From contig JABCZF010000002.1 in assembly GCA_013289825.1 (NCBI GenBank), positions 186,001 through 250,000 on the forward strand: a stretch of DNA of 64,000 bases, given 5' to 3'. A program made the position numbers and the translations under genes. Source of the DNA: Acidobacteriota bacterium. Lineage in GTDB: Bacteria; Acidobacteriota; Terriglobia; Acidiferrales; UBA7541. Shown here one piece after another: positions 8,655 to 17,722 of this stretch (the first letter of the stretch is position 1; each line of letters opens with the position of its first letter). The notes beneath the pieces are model-generated. The model was not told the origin of the DNA, made no database searches, and saw nothing but the letters and a program-made list of their open reading frames with translations.

Positions 8655-9182
8655 ATGCGCTTTCGAATTCACGGACCAGCATTAGCCGCGGTTCTCGCCG
8701 TCCTAAGCCTGGCCTTTTCGTTTTCCCTCGCGGCGCAACAAGTCCCGCAACAACTCCAGCCGCCCGCCACGGAACAACTCTTGCTCCAAGTCCATGCGAA
8801 GGGTGATCAGATCTACACGTGCAAAGGCGAGGCGGCGCAATTCGCTTGGACGCTCAAAGCTCCCGAAGCCCAGCTCTTCGACCAAGACGGCAAACCCTTC
8901 GGCAAACACTTCGCCGGACCCTCCTGGGAAGCGCAGGACGGCAGCCGTGTTACTGGCAAAGCCGTTGCCAACGCGCCCTCACCGGACGCCGACTCCATTC
9001 CCTGGCTGCTGGTCAACATTGTGGGCCACCAAGGCGCCGGCGTGCTCTCCCGCGCCACAACCATCCAGCGCCTCAACACCAAAGGCGGCAAAGCACCGGC
9101 GACCGGCTGCGACGCTTCGCACGCCGGCCAGGAAGTCCGCGTTCCCTATTCCGCCGACTACCTTTTCTACGCCCCGAAATGA
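8655..9182 (+). CDS. DUF3455 domain secreted protein
   Basis: About 175 residues from the ATG at 8655, preceded by GGAGGAATCGACCC; an upstream in-frame ATG at 8607 lacks a ribosome site. The signal peptide ends at FSLAA-Q. The mature part (GDQIYTCK, FAWTLKAPEA, GPSWEAQDGSRV, then VNIVGHQGAGVLSRATTIQRLNT and GCDASHAGQEVRVPYSADYLFY) is the DUF3455 pattern, found in extracytoplasmic bacterial and fungal proteins of unknown function. Two cysteines could form a disulfide. Confidence 0.85.
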   Translation: MRFRIHGPALAAVLAVLSLAFSFSLAAQQVPQQLQPPATEQLLLQVHAKGDQIYTCKGEAAQFAWTLKAPEAQLFDQDGKPFGKHFAGPSWEAQDGSRVTGKAVANAPSPDADSIPWLLVNIVGHQGAGVLSRATTIQRLNTKGGKAPATGCDASHAGQEVRVPYSADYLFYAPK

Positions 9183-9255
9183 CGGGCAGCTCCGCGCCCC
9201 AGCATTGCGGGGAAAGCCCGCACATGCGTTATCCTAAGGGCCGTCTTTCGGTAGA

Positions 9256-10197
9256 ATGAAGCAGCCGTCAAAACCCATGGGAAATTCCATCCTCGAGGTC
9301 GAAAACCTAGTCAAGAGCTACGGCGCCGTCCAAGCCGTTCGCGGCGTAAGCTTTTCCGTCCAAGAGGGCGAAGTCTTCGGCCTGCTCGGTCCCAACGGTG
9401 CGGGAAAAACTTCCACCGTCGAAATTCTCGAAGGACTCCGCGATCCGGATAGCGGCCGCGTCTCGGTCTGCGGTCTTGACCCGCAACGCGATTCGCAGGC
9501 ACTGAAACACGAAATCGGCGCGGCTCTGCAATCCACTTCCCTTCCGGACAAACTTCGCGTCATGGAAGCGCTGCGCCTCTTCTCCAGCTTTTACAAACGC
9601 CGCCGCAATCCCGAAGAGCTGCTCAAGCGTTTCGGCCTCGAAGAAAAACGCAACGCCTTTTACAGCCAGCTTTCCGGCGGCCAAAAACAGCGCCTGGCTC
9701 TGGCCATGGCCCTGGTCAACGACCCCAAAGTGCTCTTCTTCGACGAGCCTACGGCCGGCCTCGATCCGCAAGTGCGGCGCGAAATCTACGACATCATCGA
9801 AGAGCTCAAGGGCGAAAAGAAAACCATCGTAATGACCACGCACTACATCGAAGAAGCCGAACGCCTCTGCGATCGCGTGGCCATCGTGGACCACGGCAAA
9901 GTCGTCGCGCTGGGCACGCCCCGCGAGCTCAAAACGCGCTCCGGCGGCTCCACGCGAATCGAAGTCCGACTCGCAAGACCCGAGCCAGACGGGGCCTTGA
10001 AAAACCTGGACGGCGTGGCCGACGCTCGCGAAGTCGGCGGCGCCTACGTCCTTCATTCGCACCGCCCGCCGCAAACCATCGTGGCCATCGTCAAACATCT
10101 CGAAGCCCAGGGCAACGAACTGGTCAGCCTCGAAATTGCCTCACCCTCCCTCGAGGACGTATTCATAGAAATGACCGGAAGGAGGCTGCGCGATTGA
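9256..10197 (+). CDS. ABC transporter ATP-binding subunit (ABC-2 exporter type)
   Basis: 313 residues with a complete ABC ATPase: Walker A GPNGAGKT, Q-loop, signature LSGGQKQR, Walker B VLFFDEPTAGLD and switch His in TTHYIEEAERL. The C-terminal about 90-residue extension is typical of DrrA/CcmA-like drug or polysaccharide export ATPases. It overlaps the permease start by 4 bp, so the two are translationally coupled. The start could also be the in-frame ATG at 9277; neither has a strong ribosome site. Substrate unknown. Confidence 0.92.
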   Translation: MKQPSKPMGNSILEVENLVKSYGAVQAVRGVSFSVQEGEVFGLLGPNGAGKTSTVEILEGLRDPDSGRVSVCGLDPQRDSQALKHEIGAALQSTSLPDKLRVMEALRLFSSFYKRRRNPEELLKRFGLEEKRNAFYSQLSGGQKQRLALAMALVNDPKVLFFDEPTAGLDPQVRREIYDIIEELKGEKKTIVMTTHYIEEAERLCDRVAIVDHGKVVALGTPRELKTRSGGSTRIEVRLARPEPDGALKNLDGVADAREVGGAYVLHSHRPPQTIVAIVKHLEAQGNELVSLEIASPSLEDVFIEMTGRRLRD

Positions 10198-11099
10198 GAA
10201 ACTTTGCCACACTCACCCGCATGCGCATTCAACTCACGCTGCGCAATAAAATGTTCCTGTTCTTCACGGTGCTCATGCCGTTTGGCTTTTTCTTTCTCTA
10301 TGCCGGCGTCTTTGCGAAAGGCCAGCCCCTGGTCGTCAAGTTTTTCTTGGGCCCGGTCGTCGCGCTTACCGTTATGGGCAGCTTTTGGGGCCTCAGCGCG
10401 GCTCTTGTTACGTTTCGCGAGCAAGGCATCCTTCGCCGCTTCCATGTGACGCCCGTCACCGCCAGCGACATGCTCGCTTCCAGCATCGTCGCCAACTACG
10501 TCCTTATGTTTCCGACCGTTTTCCTGGAATTCGTCTTCGCGCGTGCCGTCTTTCACGTCACGAATTTTGGCGACCTGCTGGCCACCTTCATTTTGATCAG
10601 CATCGGCACGGTTTCCTTCGCGTCGCTGGGCCTGGTCGTTGCCAGCATCACCAACACCATGCAGGAAACTCAGGTCATCAACCAGCTTCTCTGGCTTCCC
10701 CTGATTTTTCTTTCTGGCGCCACTTTTCCTCTAGTTTTCCTGCCCAAAATGGTGCAAAAGGTCTCCCTGTTTTTGCCCGCCACTTACCTCGTCCAGGGAC
10801 TCCGCCGCGCCATTTTTGAATCTGCGCCCCTCTGGGACCACAACGTCCTCATCTCGCTTGGTTCTCTGGTTTGCTGGGCCATTCTTACTTTTTTTCTGTC
10901 CGCGCAGCTTTTTCGCTGGGAGCCAGAAGTCAAAGTGCGTCGAAACGCAAAGCTTCTGGTCATTGCTACCGCCATTCCCTTTCTTCTTCTGGGCCTCTGG
11001 GAAAACAAATTCGGCAATATCACGTCGCAAGCCCAATCCGCTTTCGATTCTTTGAACGGGCCGCCGAAATCCGCGCCTCCGCCGGATGCGCCGAAGTAA
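10194..11099 (+). CDS. ABC-2 type transporter permease
   Basis: 301 residues starting at a TTG that overlaps the ATPase stop (TTGA overlap). About six hydrophobic segments are present, including MFLFFTVLMPFGFFFLY at the start, a central FISIGTVSFASLGLVVAS-like helix and LVIATAIPFLLLGLW near the end. The motif LPLIFLSGATFPL is characteristic of ABC-2 membrane subunits. It forms the membrane part of an exporter with the preceding ATPase, probably as a 2+2 assembly. Confidence 0.9.
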   Translation: MRNFATLTRMRIQLTLRNKMFLFFTVLMPFGFFFLYAGVFAKGQPLVVKFFLGPVVALTVMGSFWGLSAALVTFREQGILRRFHVTPVTASDMLASSIVANYVLMFPTVFLEFVFARAVFHVTNFGDLLATFILISIGTVSFASLGLVVASITNTMQETQVINQLLWLPLIFLSGATFPLVFLPKMVQKVSLFLPATYLVQGLRRAIFESAPLWDHNVLISLGSLVCWAILTFFLSAQLFRWEPEVKVRRNAKLLVIATAIPFLLLGLWENKFGNITSQAQSAFDSLNGPPKSAPPPDAPK

Positions 11100-11220
11100 A
11101 TCTCGAACGTGATTCCCCGAAGCAGCAGGATCGCGGGCCTCGACCGGCGTTCGATTTCCTGCGCTTAGCGATACGCGCCAATTTGGTTTTTGCACTTGCT
11201 AGCACATCGACTACACTTTA

Positions 11221-11249
11221 TTGACGCTCTCGGTCGCGTACCGTATTCT
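11221..11249 (+). promoter_or_regulatory. Sigma70-type promoter of ilvE
   Basis: TTGACG (11221-11226), 17-bp spacer, TATTCT (11244-11249). It sits 47 bp before the ilvE start codon, a textbook distance. Confidence 0.6.
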
Positions 11250-11296
11250 CGACTTTCAGGCTTCGCCGCGAGTGCTGACACCCAAAGGACGCCATC

Positions 11297-12244
11297 ATGC
11301 CCATCCAAAAGACCGAAAAAATCTGGCATAACGGAACGTGGATCAACTGGGACGACGCCACCCTTCACGTTCTTTCTCACGTGGTGAGCTACGGCTCCGC
11401 TGTCTTTGAAGGCATCCGCTGCTACGAAACCAAGCAGGGTCCCGCCATTTTCCGCCTTCGCGAGCACATGCAGCGCCTGATCAACTCCGCGAAAATTTAC
11501 CGCATGGACCTGCCTTTCTCCCTCGATGATTTCTCGGGTATCGCTACCGAATTGGTGCGCCTCAATAAAATGAACTCCTGCTACGTCAAGCCCATCGTCC
11601 TTCGGGGCTACGGCGAGGTCGGCGTCAATCCTCTCAACTCCCCCATCGACGTTTACATGGCGTGTTGGTCCTGGGGCGCGTATCTCGGCCCGGAGGCGCT
11701 CACCAAAGGCGTCGAAGTAGGCGTCAGCTCCTGGGCCCGCATCGCGCCAAACACTCTCCCGGCCATGTCCAAAGCTGCCGCCAACTACATGAACTCGCAG
11801 CTCATCCGCATGGAAGCGTTCTTCAACGGCTACGCCGAGGGCATCGCGCTCGATTCGGGTGGCCACGTCAGCGAAGGTTCGGGCATGAACGTGTTTCTCG
11901 TTCATGAGGGAACGCTATACACGCCGCCGCTGGCCACCAGCATTTTGCCCGGCATCACGCGTAATACCGTCGTCGCGCTTGCGGAAGATCTGAACATTCC
12001 CGTGAAAGAACAGGTCATTCCCCGCGAAATGCTGTACATCGTCGACGAACTCTTTTTCTGCGGCACGGCCGTCGAAATTACCCCCATCCGCTCGGTCGAC
12101 AAGATCCAGGTCGGCAAAGGCGTCGCTGGTCCAGTAACGCGCAGGCTCCAGGAAGAATTTTTCGCGCTCACCAGCGGCAGCAAGCCCGATCGCCACAACT
12201 GGCTGACTCCTGTTAACGCCCCGGTCGCCGCCGTATCAAGATAA
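11297..12244 (+). CDS. ilvE: Branched-chain amino acid aminotransferase
   Basis: 315 residues, class IV PLP-dependent transaminase. It interconverts Val/Leu/Ile and their 2-oxo acids in the cytoplasm. Family markers are WINWDDATLHVLSHVVSYG (start of the fold), FEGIRCY, SKAAANYMNSQL (PLP Lys), ALDSGGHVSEGSGMNVFLV, and PGITRNTVVALAEDL..ELFFCGTAVEITPI. Length matches IlvE (about 308). AAGGACG lies upstream of the ATG and a good promoter lies at 11221-11249. No other ilv gene is adjacent. Confidence 0.95.
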   Translation: MPIQKTEKIWHNGTWINWDDATLHVLSHVVSYGSAVFEGIRCYETKQGPAIFRLREHMQRLINSAKIYRMDLPFSLDDFSGIATELVRLNKMNSCYVKPIVLRGYGEVGVNPLNSPIDVYMACWSWGAYLGPEALTKGVEVGVSSWARIAPNTLPAMSKAAANYMNSQLIRMEAFFNGYAEGIALDSGGHVSEGSGMNVFLVHEGTLYTPPLATSILPGITRNTVVALAEDLNIPVKEQVIPREMLYIVDELFFCGTAVEITPIRSVDKIQVGKGVAGPVTRRLQEEFFALTSGSKPDRHNWLTPVNAPVAAVSR

Positions 12245-12362
12245 AGGGCAAGAGTTCGCGGCAAAATGTTGCGGTAATAACTGGCGTTACCGTTTAAGTT
12301 CCAGATAGAATCCTTCCCGGTCGCAGCGGACACCGCTGGTGCTCCGGCCGGGAGGCGCCTTG

Positions 12363-13049
12363 ATGTACAATTTTGCGCAGAAGCTCACGGCTGAATTCAT
12401 CGGCACGTTTGCTCTGGTCTTCTTCGGCGCAGGAGCCGCATGCGTCGACTGGTATCCCCACGCGTCCAACGCCCTCGGGCTTCTGGGCATCGCCTTGGCC
12501 CATGGCCTGGCCATAGCGATCATGGTTTCCGCGCTCGGCCACATTTCCGGGGGCCATTTCAACCCCGCCATCACCATCGGATTCTGGGTCACCAAACGCC
12601 TGAACACGCTCGACACCGTTGCCTATTGGGCCGCCCAACTGGCGGGAGCCACTGCCGCGGCGTTTCTCCTCAAGGCGGTTATTCCGGAGGACACTTGGCA
12701 TGCCGTGGCCCTCGGTACACCCATGTTCGCGCACGACTTCACGCGCCTGAACGGCATGATCCTGGAAGGCATCACCACTTTCTTTCTCGTACTTACGGTC
12801 TTCGCCACCACCGTCGATGAACGTTCCTCGTTCCGCCCGGTCGCCGGTTTCGCCATCGGCCTCAGCATCTTCCTGGGCATTATGATTGCCGGGCCTTTCA
12901 CCGGAGGAGCGCTGAATCCGGCTCGCGCGTTCGGACCCGCGCTGGCCTCTGCTCATTGGCAAAATTGGGGCATTTTCTGGGTCGGCCCGCTAGCGGGAGG
13001 ATTCTTGGCGGGATTCCTGTACGACTCGCTATTCCTGAAAAAAGCCTAA
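12363..13049 (+). CDS. Aquaporin / MIP-family channel
   Basis: 228 residues from the ATG at 12363 with GGAGG 7 nt upstream; a GTG at 12339 is in frame but poorly placed. Both hemipore motifs are present: GGHFNPAIT in the first half and GGALNPARAFGP in the second, with six hydrophobic helices (start AEFIGTFALVFFGAGA). The pattern fits a water-selective AqpZ-like channel of the inner membrane, though glycerol transport cannot be excluded. Confidence 0.93.
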   Translation: MYNFAQKLTAEFIGTFALVFFGAGAACVDWYPHASNALGLLGIALAHGLAIAIMVSALGHISGGHFNPAITIGFWVTKRLNTLDTVAYWAAQLAGATAAAFLLKAVIPEDTWHAVALGTPMFAHDFTRLNGMILEGITTFFLVLTVFATTVDERSSFRPVAGFAIGLSIFLGIMIAGPFTGGALNPARAFGPALASAHWQNWGIFWVGPLAGGFLAGFLYDSLFLKKA

Positions 13050-13219
13050 TCTTCGGAGCAGCGGAAACTTTCCGCTGCGCAGCTCTCCTCCGGCACTCCC
13101 AAAACTGTCCTCTGGTGCAGGTGACTACCGCGCAACCGGCCAGTGCGGCTTGCTTGCCCACCTGTACTCCGGGTGCTAACGTCGAAGTTGCCTCGTATTC
13201 TCGCGGAGCTCACACGGAC

Positions 13220-14365
13220 ATGGCAATCAGCATTGATGAACTTCTCCGGCGCGCTGTCGAAAGCAAAGCTTCTGACTTGCATTTGAAGGTTGGCAACCAT
13301 CCTTATCTGCGCGTCGATGGTCTTCTCGCCCCCATCGCGGATGTTCCGCGTATTACCCCCGAAGAAATGCTGTCGATGGCCTTCAGCATGATGACCAATC
13401 GACAGAAACAAAAGTTCAAGGAAACCGCCGAGCTCGATATGGCCTACGGCGTCGCCGGCCTGGGCCGTTTCCGTGTCAACGTTTTCCAGCAGCGCGGCAA
13501 CGTGGGCATGGTTCTGCGCGTCATCCCGACCAAGATTCGCACGATCGAGGAACTGAATCTCCCCCCTGTTATCGGGCGCATCTGCGAAGAGCAGCGCGGC
13601 TTGGTTCTCGTCACGGGAACCACCGGTTCCGGCAAATCCACGTCGCTGGCCGCGATGATCGACCGCATCAACGCGAATCGTTCCGACCACCTCATCACCA
13701 TCGAAGACCCCATCGAGTTCCTTCACCGCGACAAGCGCAGTTTCATCAACCAACGAGAGGTCGAAGTCGACACGGCAAACTTTTCGACGGCGTTGCGGGC
13801 CGCCCTTCGCCAGGACCCCGACGTGATTCTGGTAGGCGAAATGCGCGACCTCGAAACCATTTCCACCGCGCTTCTGGCCGCCGAAACAGGCCACATGGTT
13901 TTCTCCACGTTGCATACTCTGGACGCCACGGAAACCATCCAGCGCATCATCGCGGTCTTTCCGCCGCCAGAACAGAAACAAATTCGCTTGCAGCTGGCAT
14001 CCACGCTCAAAGCCATCGTTTCGCAGCGCCTCGTTCGTCGCGCCGATGACAAAGGCCGCGTCCCCGCCGTCGAAGTCATGATCGCCACCGCCTACATCCG
14101 CGATTGCATCATCAACGCCGACAAGACGCGCCTGATTCATGACGCCATCGCCGCCGGCACCAGCCAATACGGCATGCAGACCTTCGATCAGTCGCTCTTC
14201 GACCTCTACACCAAGCAACTCATCACCCTCGAAGAAGCGCTGCTCCGCTCGACAAACCCAGACGAGTTCCAACTGCGCATCCAAGGTATTCGCTCCGCCG
14301 CCGATTCCGCCCGCGAGGAGATGGAGCGCCAAATGGCCGACTTCGACCGCTTCGCCCGCAAGTAG
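13220..14365 (+). CDS. pilT: Type IV pilus retraction ATPase PilT
   Basis: 381 residues from the ATG at 13220. The open frame extends back into the aquaporin gene, but homology begins at MAISIDELLRRAVES and GGAG precedes this ATG. Features in order: N-terminal PAS-like domain (ASDLHLKVG..P), Walker A GTTGSGKST, Asp box ITIEDPIEF, Walker B VILVGEMRDLETI, His box GHMVFSTLHT and the PilT-type AIVSQRLVRR. PilT hexamers depolymerise the pilus to drive twitching. No other pil genes are adjacent. Confidence 0.94.
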   Translation: MAISIDELLRRAVESKASDLHLKVGNHPYLRVDGLLAPIADVPRITPEEMLSMAFSMMTNRQKQKFKETAELDMAYGVAGLGRFRVNVFQQRGNVGMVLRVIPTKIRTIEELNLPPVIGRICEEQRGLVLVTGTTGSGKSTSLAAMIDRINANRSDHLITIEDPIEFLHRDKRSFINQREVEVDTANFSTALRAALRQDPDVILVGEMRDLETISTALLAAETGHMVFSTLHTLDATETIQRIIAVFPPPEQKQIRLQLASTLKAIVSQRLVRRADDKGRVPAVEVMIATAYIRDCIINADKTRLIHDAIAAGTSQYGMQTFDQSLFDLYTKQLITLEEALLRSTNPDEFQLRIQGIRSAADSAREEMERQMADFDRFARK

Positions 14366-14580
14366 CTTCGGGCTACCTAGGTGCGACCCAAGAGGTAAAG
14401 CCCATGCAAGGAAGGTCATGCTCACGTGGCTGGTCTGCCCCGCCTGGTGTGCTTCGCTATGCCGCCCGCGGCCGACTGCTCTACTCGCTCAGCTAAGCGG
14501 AACTCTTGTCGCTAGTTCTTCTTTGTGCTTTTCGGAATCTCAAAATTAGCCCGTCGCAAGTGGTCCCGAAATCCTTCTCT

Positions 14581-14609
14581 TTGACTGTTACGCCCCCTGC
14601 ACCTATGCT
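14581..14609 (+). promoter_or_regulatory. Promoter abutting the recX start codon
   Basis: TTGACT (14581-14586), 17-bp spacer, TATGCT (14604-14609). Only 6 bp separate the -10 box from the recX ATG at 14616, so transcription would begin at or next to the start codon. Confidence 0.5.
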
Positions 14610-14615
14610 TGCCAC

Positions 14616-15134
14616 ATGTTTGGAAAGCTGCGACAAGTGGAAACTGAATCGGAATTGTACGAGTCCGCGGTGCGCGCGTTGATGCGGCGGGCATATTCCG
14701 CATACGAAATGAAGCAGTTGCTTGGCCGGCGAACAGAAAACGACCACCTTCTCAGAACCGTGATGGACCGCCTGAAGCGCGCCAAGATGATCGATGATGA
14801 GCGGTTCGCAAAACAGTTTGTGCGGCAGCGCACGGAAATCCGGCGGCAAGGCAAATTCCGCATTGCACGGGATTTGCGCGCGCGAGGGGTGCTGGACCGG
14901 CACATTGAAGCGGCGCTCGCGGAAACGGCGAAGGAAACCGACGAGGCCGCGATTGTGCGGCAACGCCTCGAGCGCAGGCTCCGATCCTTCCGCGGCGAAA
15001 TCGACGAGCTCAAGATGGCTTCGATGTACCGCAGCCTCCTGCGCGCAGGATTTTCCGCTGATGTGGTGCGCCGAGAACTGAAAGCGATAACGCGCGAGGA
15101 CGTTGGAGAGCAAGAGCCCGAGCCCGAGGAATAG
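14616..15134 (+). CDS. recX: Regulatory protein RecX
   Basis: 172 residues of tandem three-helix RecX repeats: YESAVRALMRRAYSAYEMKQLLGRR, then DRLKRAKMIDDERFAKQFVRQR, RIARDLRARGV and a C-terminal SLLRAGFSADVVRREL repeat. RecX binds RecA filaments and limits recombinase activity. Length is normal for the family. recA is not in view. A promoter with almost no leader precedes it; no Shine-Dalgarno site is seen. Confidence 0.9.
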   Translation: MFGKLRQVETESELYESAVRALMRRAYSAYEMKQLLGRRTENDHLLRTVMDRLKRAKMIDDERFAKQFVRQRTEIRRQGKFRIARDLRARGVLDRHIEAALAETAKETDEAAIVRQRLERRLRSFRGEIDELKMASMYRSLLRAGFSADVVRRELKAITREDVGEQEPEPEE

Positions 15135-15260
15135 CGAATGGCGCACTGTTAAGAGCGGAGCCGCTTCAACGCAAACGGAAAATGAGTTAATCCACGAGTT
15201 ATTTTCATCTGGTATTCTGCCCTGCCGAATCTCTGGCGAGCGTGGGAGTCCGAGAACAAG

Positions 15261-16904
15261 ATGAGACGCTGGAGCATGGCCGTTCTGGTTTTCGTCGCGC
15301 TGGTGGCGGCGGTGTACGGTGTAGCCGTTATCCGGCGAGGATTCAGCGCTGCGGACCAGCCGTCGGGCTTGGAGCGCGTCATGGCGCGAGCGGTACGAAA
15401 CATCGGAATTCCGGGGCGGGCGCGAAAAGAAAAGAATCCGCTGGCGGCGGATCCGCGGGTACTGGCGGAAGCTAGAGAGCGTTTCGCGGAGCGCTGCGCG
15501 AACTGCCATGGCCACAATGGAAACGGAGAATCAACGATTGGCCAGAATCTTTATCCGAAGGCACCCGATCTCCGCCAGCCCCCCACGCAACACCTGACCG
15601 ATGGCGAAGTCCACTACATCATCAGGAATGGGGTCCGGCTGACGGGCATGCCGGCCTGGGGAAATCCACACATGGAGCAAGACGACACCGACGCCTGGAA
15701 GCTGGTGCTGTTCGTTCGCAGCATCGCTGGGCTGACACCCGAGGAACAGTCGCAACAAGTTGCGGCCTTGAAATCGGCGCACTACGTTGGTTCCACTGCT
15801 TGCCAAAAATGCCATGAGCAAATCTACGAGCATTGGAAGCGCACCCCGATGGCCAACGTCGTGCGCGATCCGCGTGAGCATCCGGAAGCCATTATTCCTG
15901 ACCTGGCGACGAACCATGTCAGCAAAACATTCGCAAAAGAGGATATTGCGTTGGTCTACGGAAGCGTCTGGAAGCAGCGCTATTTTACAAAAATCGGCGA
16001 TGATTATTTTCCGGAGCCTGCGCAGTGGGATGTGACCAACCACGTATGGAAACCGTATTTTGTGGCGAAGGGGACGGACTGGTGGGAGCCGTTTTATCCA
16101 CCGGACAACAGGCAGCGTCCGACCGGCCCAACGTGCGACGGCTGCCACTCCGTGGACTACAACATTCAGACCAAGAAGGTGGCGGAGTGGAATGTGGGCT
16201 GTGAGAAGTGCCACGGCCCAGGCAGCGAGCACGCCCAGCATGCCACGCGCGGCAACATCCTGAATCCCGCGCGCATGGAGTATGTCGCCGCCAACGACAC
16301 CTGCGTGCAATGCCACTCCCAGGGACGTCCGCTAACCAATCCCCTGGAAGGAAACTACTACGACTGGCCGGTCGGCTATCACGTGGGCCAAAATCTGCGG
16401 GATTACTGGCAACTCGAAGACCACAAGCTCGGCGAACAAAGCTTTACGCATTTTGCCGACGGCACGGCGCACAAAAATCGCATGCAAGGCAACGATTTCG
16501 TCGAGAGCGTCATGTACCGACGCGGCGTAACCTGCTTCGATTGCCACGACGTGCACGGTACGGAGAACTACGCACAACTCCGAAAGCCGGTCGATAAAAT
16601 CTGCCTGGAGTGCCATGAGCCCGGCTCACGCAACGGACCGCGCACGGCGACTCTCGAGGAGCATACGCATCACCAAGCAGGCTCGCCGGGGAGCCAGTGC
16701 GTGGCGTGCCACATGCCGAAAATCGAAGTGACCATTCCCGGCGTGTTCGTCAGCGCGCACACCTTCGATTTCATAACCCCGGCGATGACCGACAAATACA
16801 AGATTCCCAATCCCTGCACGAGTTGCCATACCGATAAGACCACCGCCTGGGCGACGGAAGCGCTCCGCCACTGGCCCGAGCGTTCGCCGTGGCGAATGAA
16901 CTAG
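15261..16904 (+). CDS. Nine-haem cytochrome c, periplasmic or membrane-anchored
   Basis: 547 residues. The N-terminus is a membrane anchor or signal (MAVLVFVALVAAVYGVAV). Nine CXXCH haem-binding motifs are visible: CANCH (C79), CQKCH (C181), CDGCH (C292), CEKCH (C314), CVQCH (C348), then CFDCH, CLECH, CVACH and CTSCH. The first belongs to a monohaem class I cytochrome domain with a Met ligand in LTGMPAWG; the other eight form a decahaem/NrfB-like electron-transfer region. An extracytoplasmic electron-transfer role is inferred. No partner oxidoreductase is adjacent. Confidence 0.9.
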   Translation: MRRWSMAVLVFVALVAAVYGVAVIRRGFSAADQPSGLERVMARAVRNIGIPGRARKEKNPLAADPRVLAEARERFAERCANCHGHNGNGESTIGQNLYPKAPDLRQPPTQHLTDGEVHYIIRNGVRLTGMPAWGNPHMEQDDTDAWKLVLFVRSIAGLTPEEQSQQVAALKSAHYVGSTACQKCHEQIYEHWKRTPMANVVRDPREHPEAIIPDLATNHVSKTFAKEDIALVYGSVWKQRYFTKIGDDYFPEPAQWDVTNHVWKPYFVAKGTDWWEPFYPPDNRQRPTGPTCDGCHSVDYNIQTKKVAEWNVGCEKCHGPGSEHAQHATRGNILNPARMEYVAANDTCVQCHSQGRPLTNPLEGNYYDWPVGYHVGQNLRDYWQLEDHKLGEQSFTHFADGTAHKNRMQGNDFVESVMYRRGVTCFDCHDVHGTENYAQLRKPVDKICLECHEPGSRNGPRTATLEEHTHHQAGSPGSQCVACHMPKIEVTIPGVFVSAHTFDFITPAMTDKYKIPNPCTSCHTDKTTAWATEALRHWPERSPWRMN

Positions 16905-16929
16905 CAGTCCTCGAACGGCGCAGCGTGCT

Positions 16930-17433
16930 TCATGAAGGGGTCTTCGATTTAAGGACCAGCCGGTACTTGCGGTAGTCCTCGCCGGAGCCAAACCAGTCTG
17001 GAAGGTTTTCGAGAAACACCGCGCCGAATTTGGCGTTAAGTGCCTGGCTCCCGCCGGGCCGCGCGTGGCCGTAGACGACGTCAAATCCTCTGCCGGCGGC
17101 TAAGCCTAACCAGTGAGCTTTCAGAATGCTTCCATAGCCCTGCTTTTGAAATGCGGGAAGGATGGTGTTGGAGAAACAGCACACGGCTTTTTCCTTTTCG
17201 CTTTCAGGAAGCACCAAGAGATCTTCGATGAGTTCGCTGGAGCTTCCGAGCGGGATGCCGTAGGACTCGCCCGCGAGCTGTCCATCCACGGTCATCCAGA
17301 CAAAGAACGCGCCCGGCGTCTCCCAAACTTCCTGCTTCTGCTGAAGCTCGAGCTGCAGGCCCGGGTGATAGACCGACTCGAAAACCATGGTTTGTTCGAG
17401 CGGCACGGCGTAGCTGAATTTGATGATGGCCAC
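16930..17433 (-). CDS. GNAT-fold N-acetyltransferase-like protein
   Basis: 167 residues, GTG start after GAGGGAGAA. The segment NTILPAFQKQGYGSILKAHWLGLAAGRGFDVVYGHA reads like a GNAT motif A (Q/R-xx-G-x-G/A acetyl-CoA loop) and helix, followed by ALNAKFGAVF resembling motif B. Transfer of an acetyl group from acetyl-CoA is the family activity; the acceptor is unknown. It converges on the cytochrome gene with 25 bp between stops. Confidence 0.7.
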   Translation of the reverse strand: MAIIKFSYAVPLEQTMVFESVYHPGLQLELQQKQEVWETPGAFFVWMTVDGQLAGESYGIPLGSSSELIEDLLVLPESEKEKAVCCFSNTILPAFQKQGYGSILKAHWLGLAAGRGFDVVYGHARPGGSQALNAKFGAVFLENLPDWFGSGEDYRKYRLVLKSKTPS

Positions 17434-17722
17434 TTCTCCCTCTCGAGTCTGGCGAGTTTATTAGGGCATGGTAACGCGATCTGATTTCTGCGGCTTTCGC
17501 CGGAAGTCAGTTTAGCAACGGCTAGCTCCCCTTTCGCCCGAGATTCCCTCGTCTGAGTTTCGCATTGATCAGGGCTAAGCGGCAGGGCCGGCCAGTTCCA
17601 TCCGCACTCCTGACGATGGCGGGTTCGGTACATTCGCTTTCGCTATGTTAGGATTTTACGGTTCACGGCTCGCGTATGACCCTTACATTCAACCAATTCA
17701 GAAAGTTGAAACGCGCGCGACG

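Noticed and set aside
13046-14425. Long minus-strand open frame (459 codons)
   Set aside because: Antisense shadow of pilT, caused by codon bias; no recognisable domain.
14366-14615. Possible tRNA between pilT and recX
   Set aside because: A GCTCAGC-like stretch is present, but there is no T-arm GTTCGA segment, no acceptor stem and no cloverleaf.
14493-15515. Minus-strand open frame (340 codons)
   Set aside because: Antisense to recX and the start of the cytochrome gene; composition is not protein-like.
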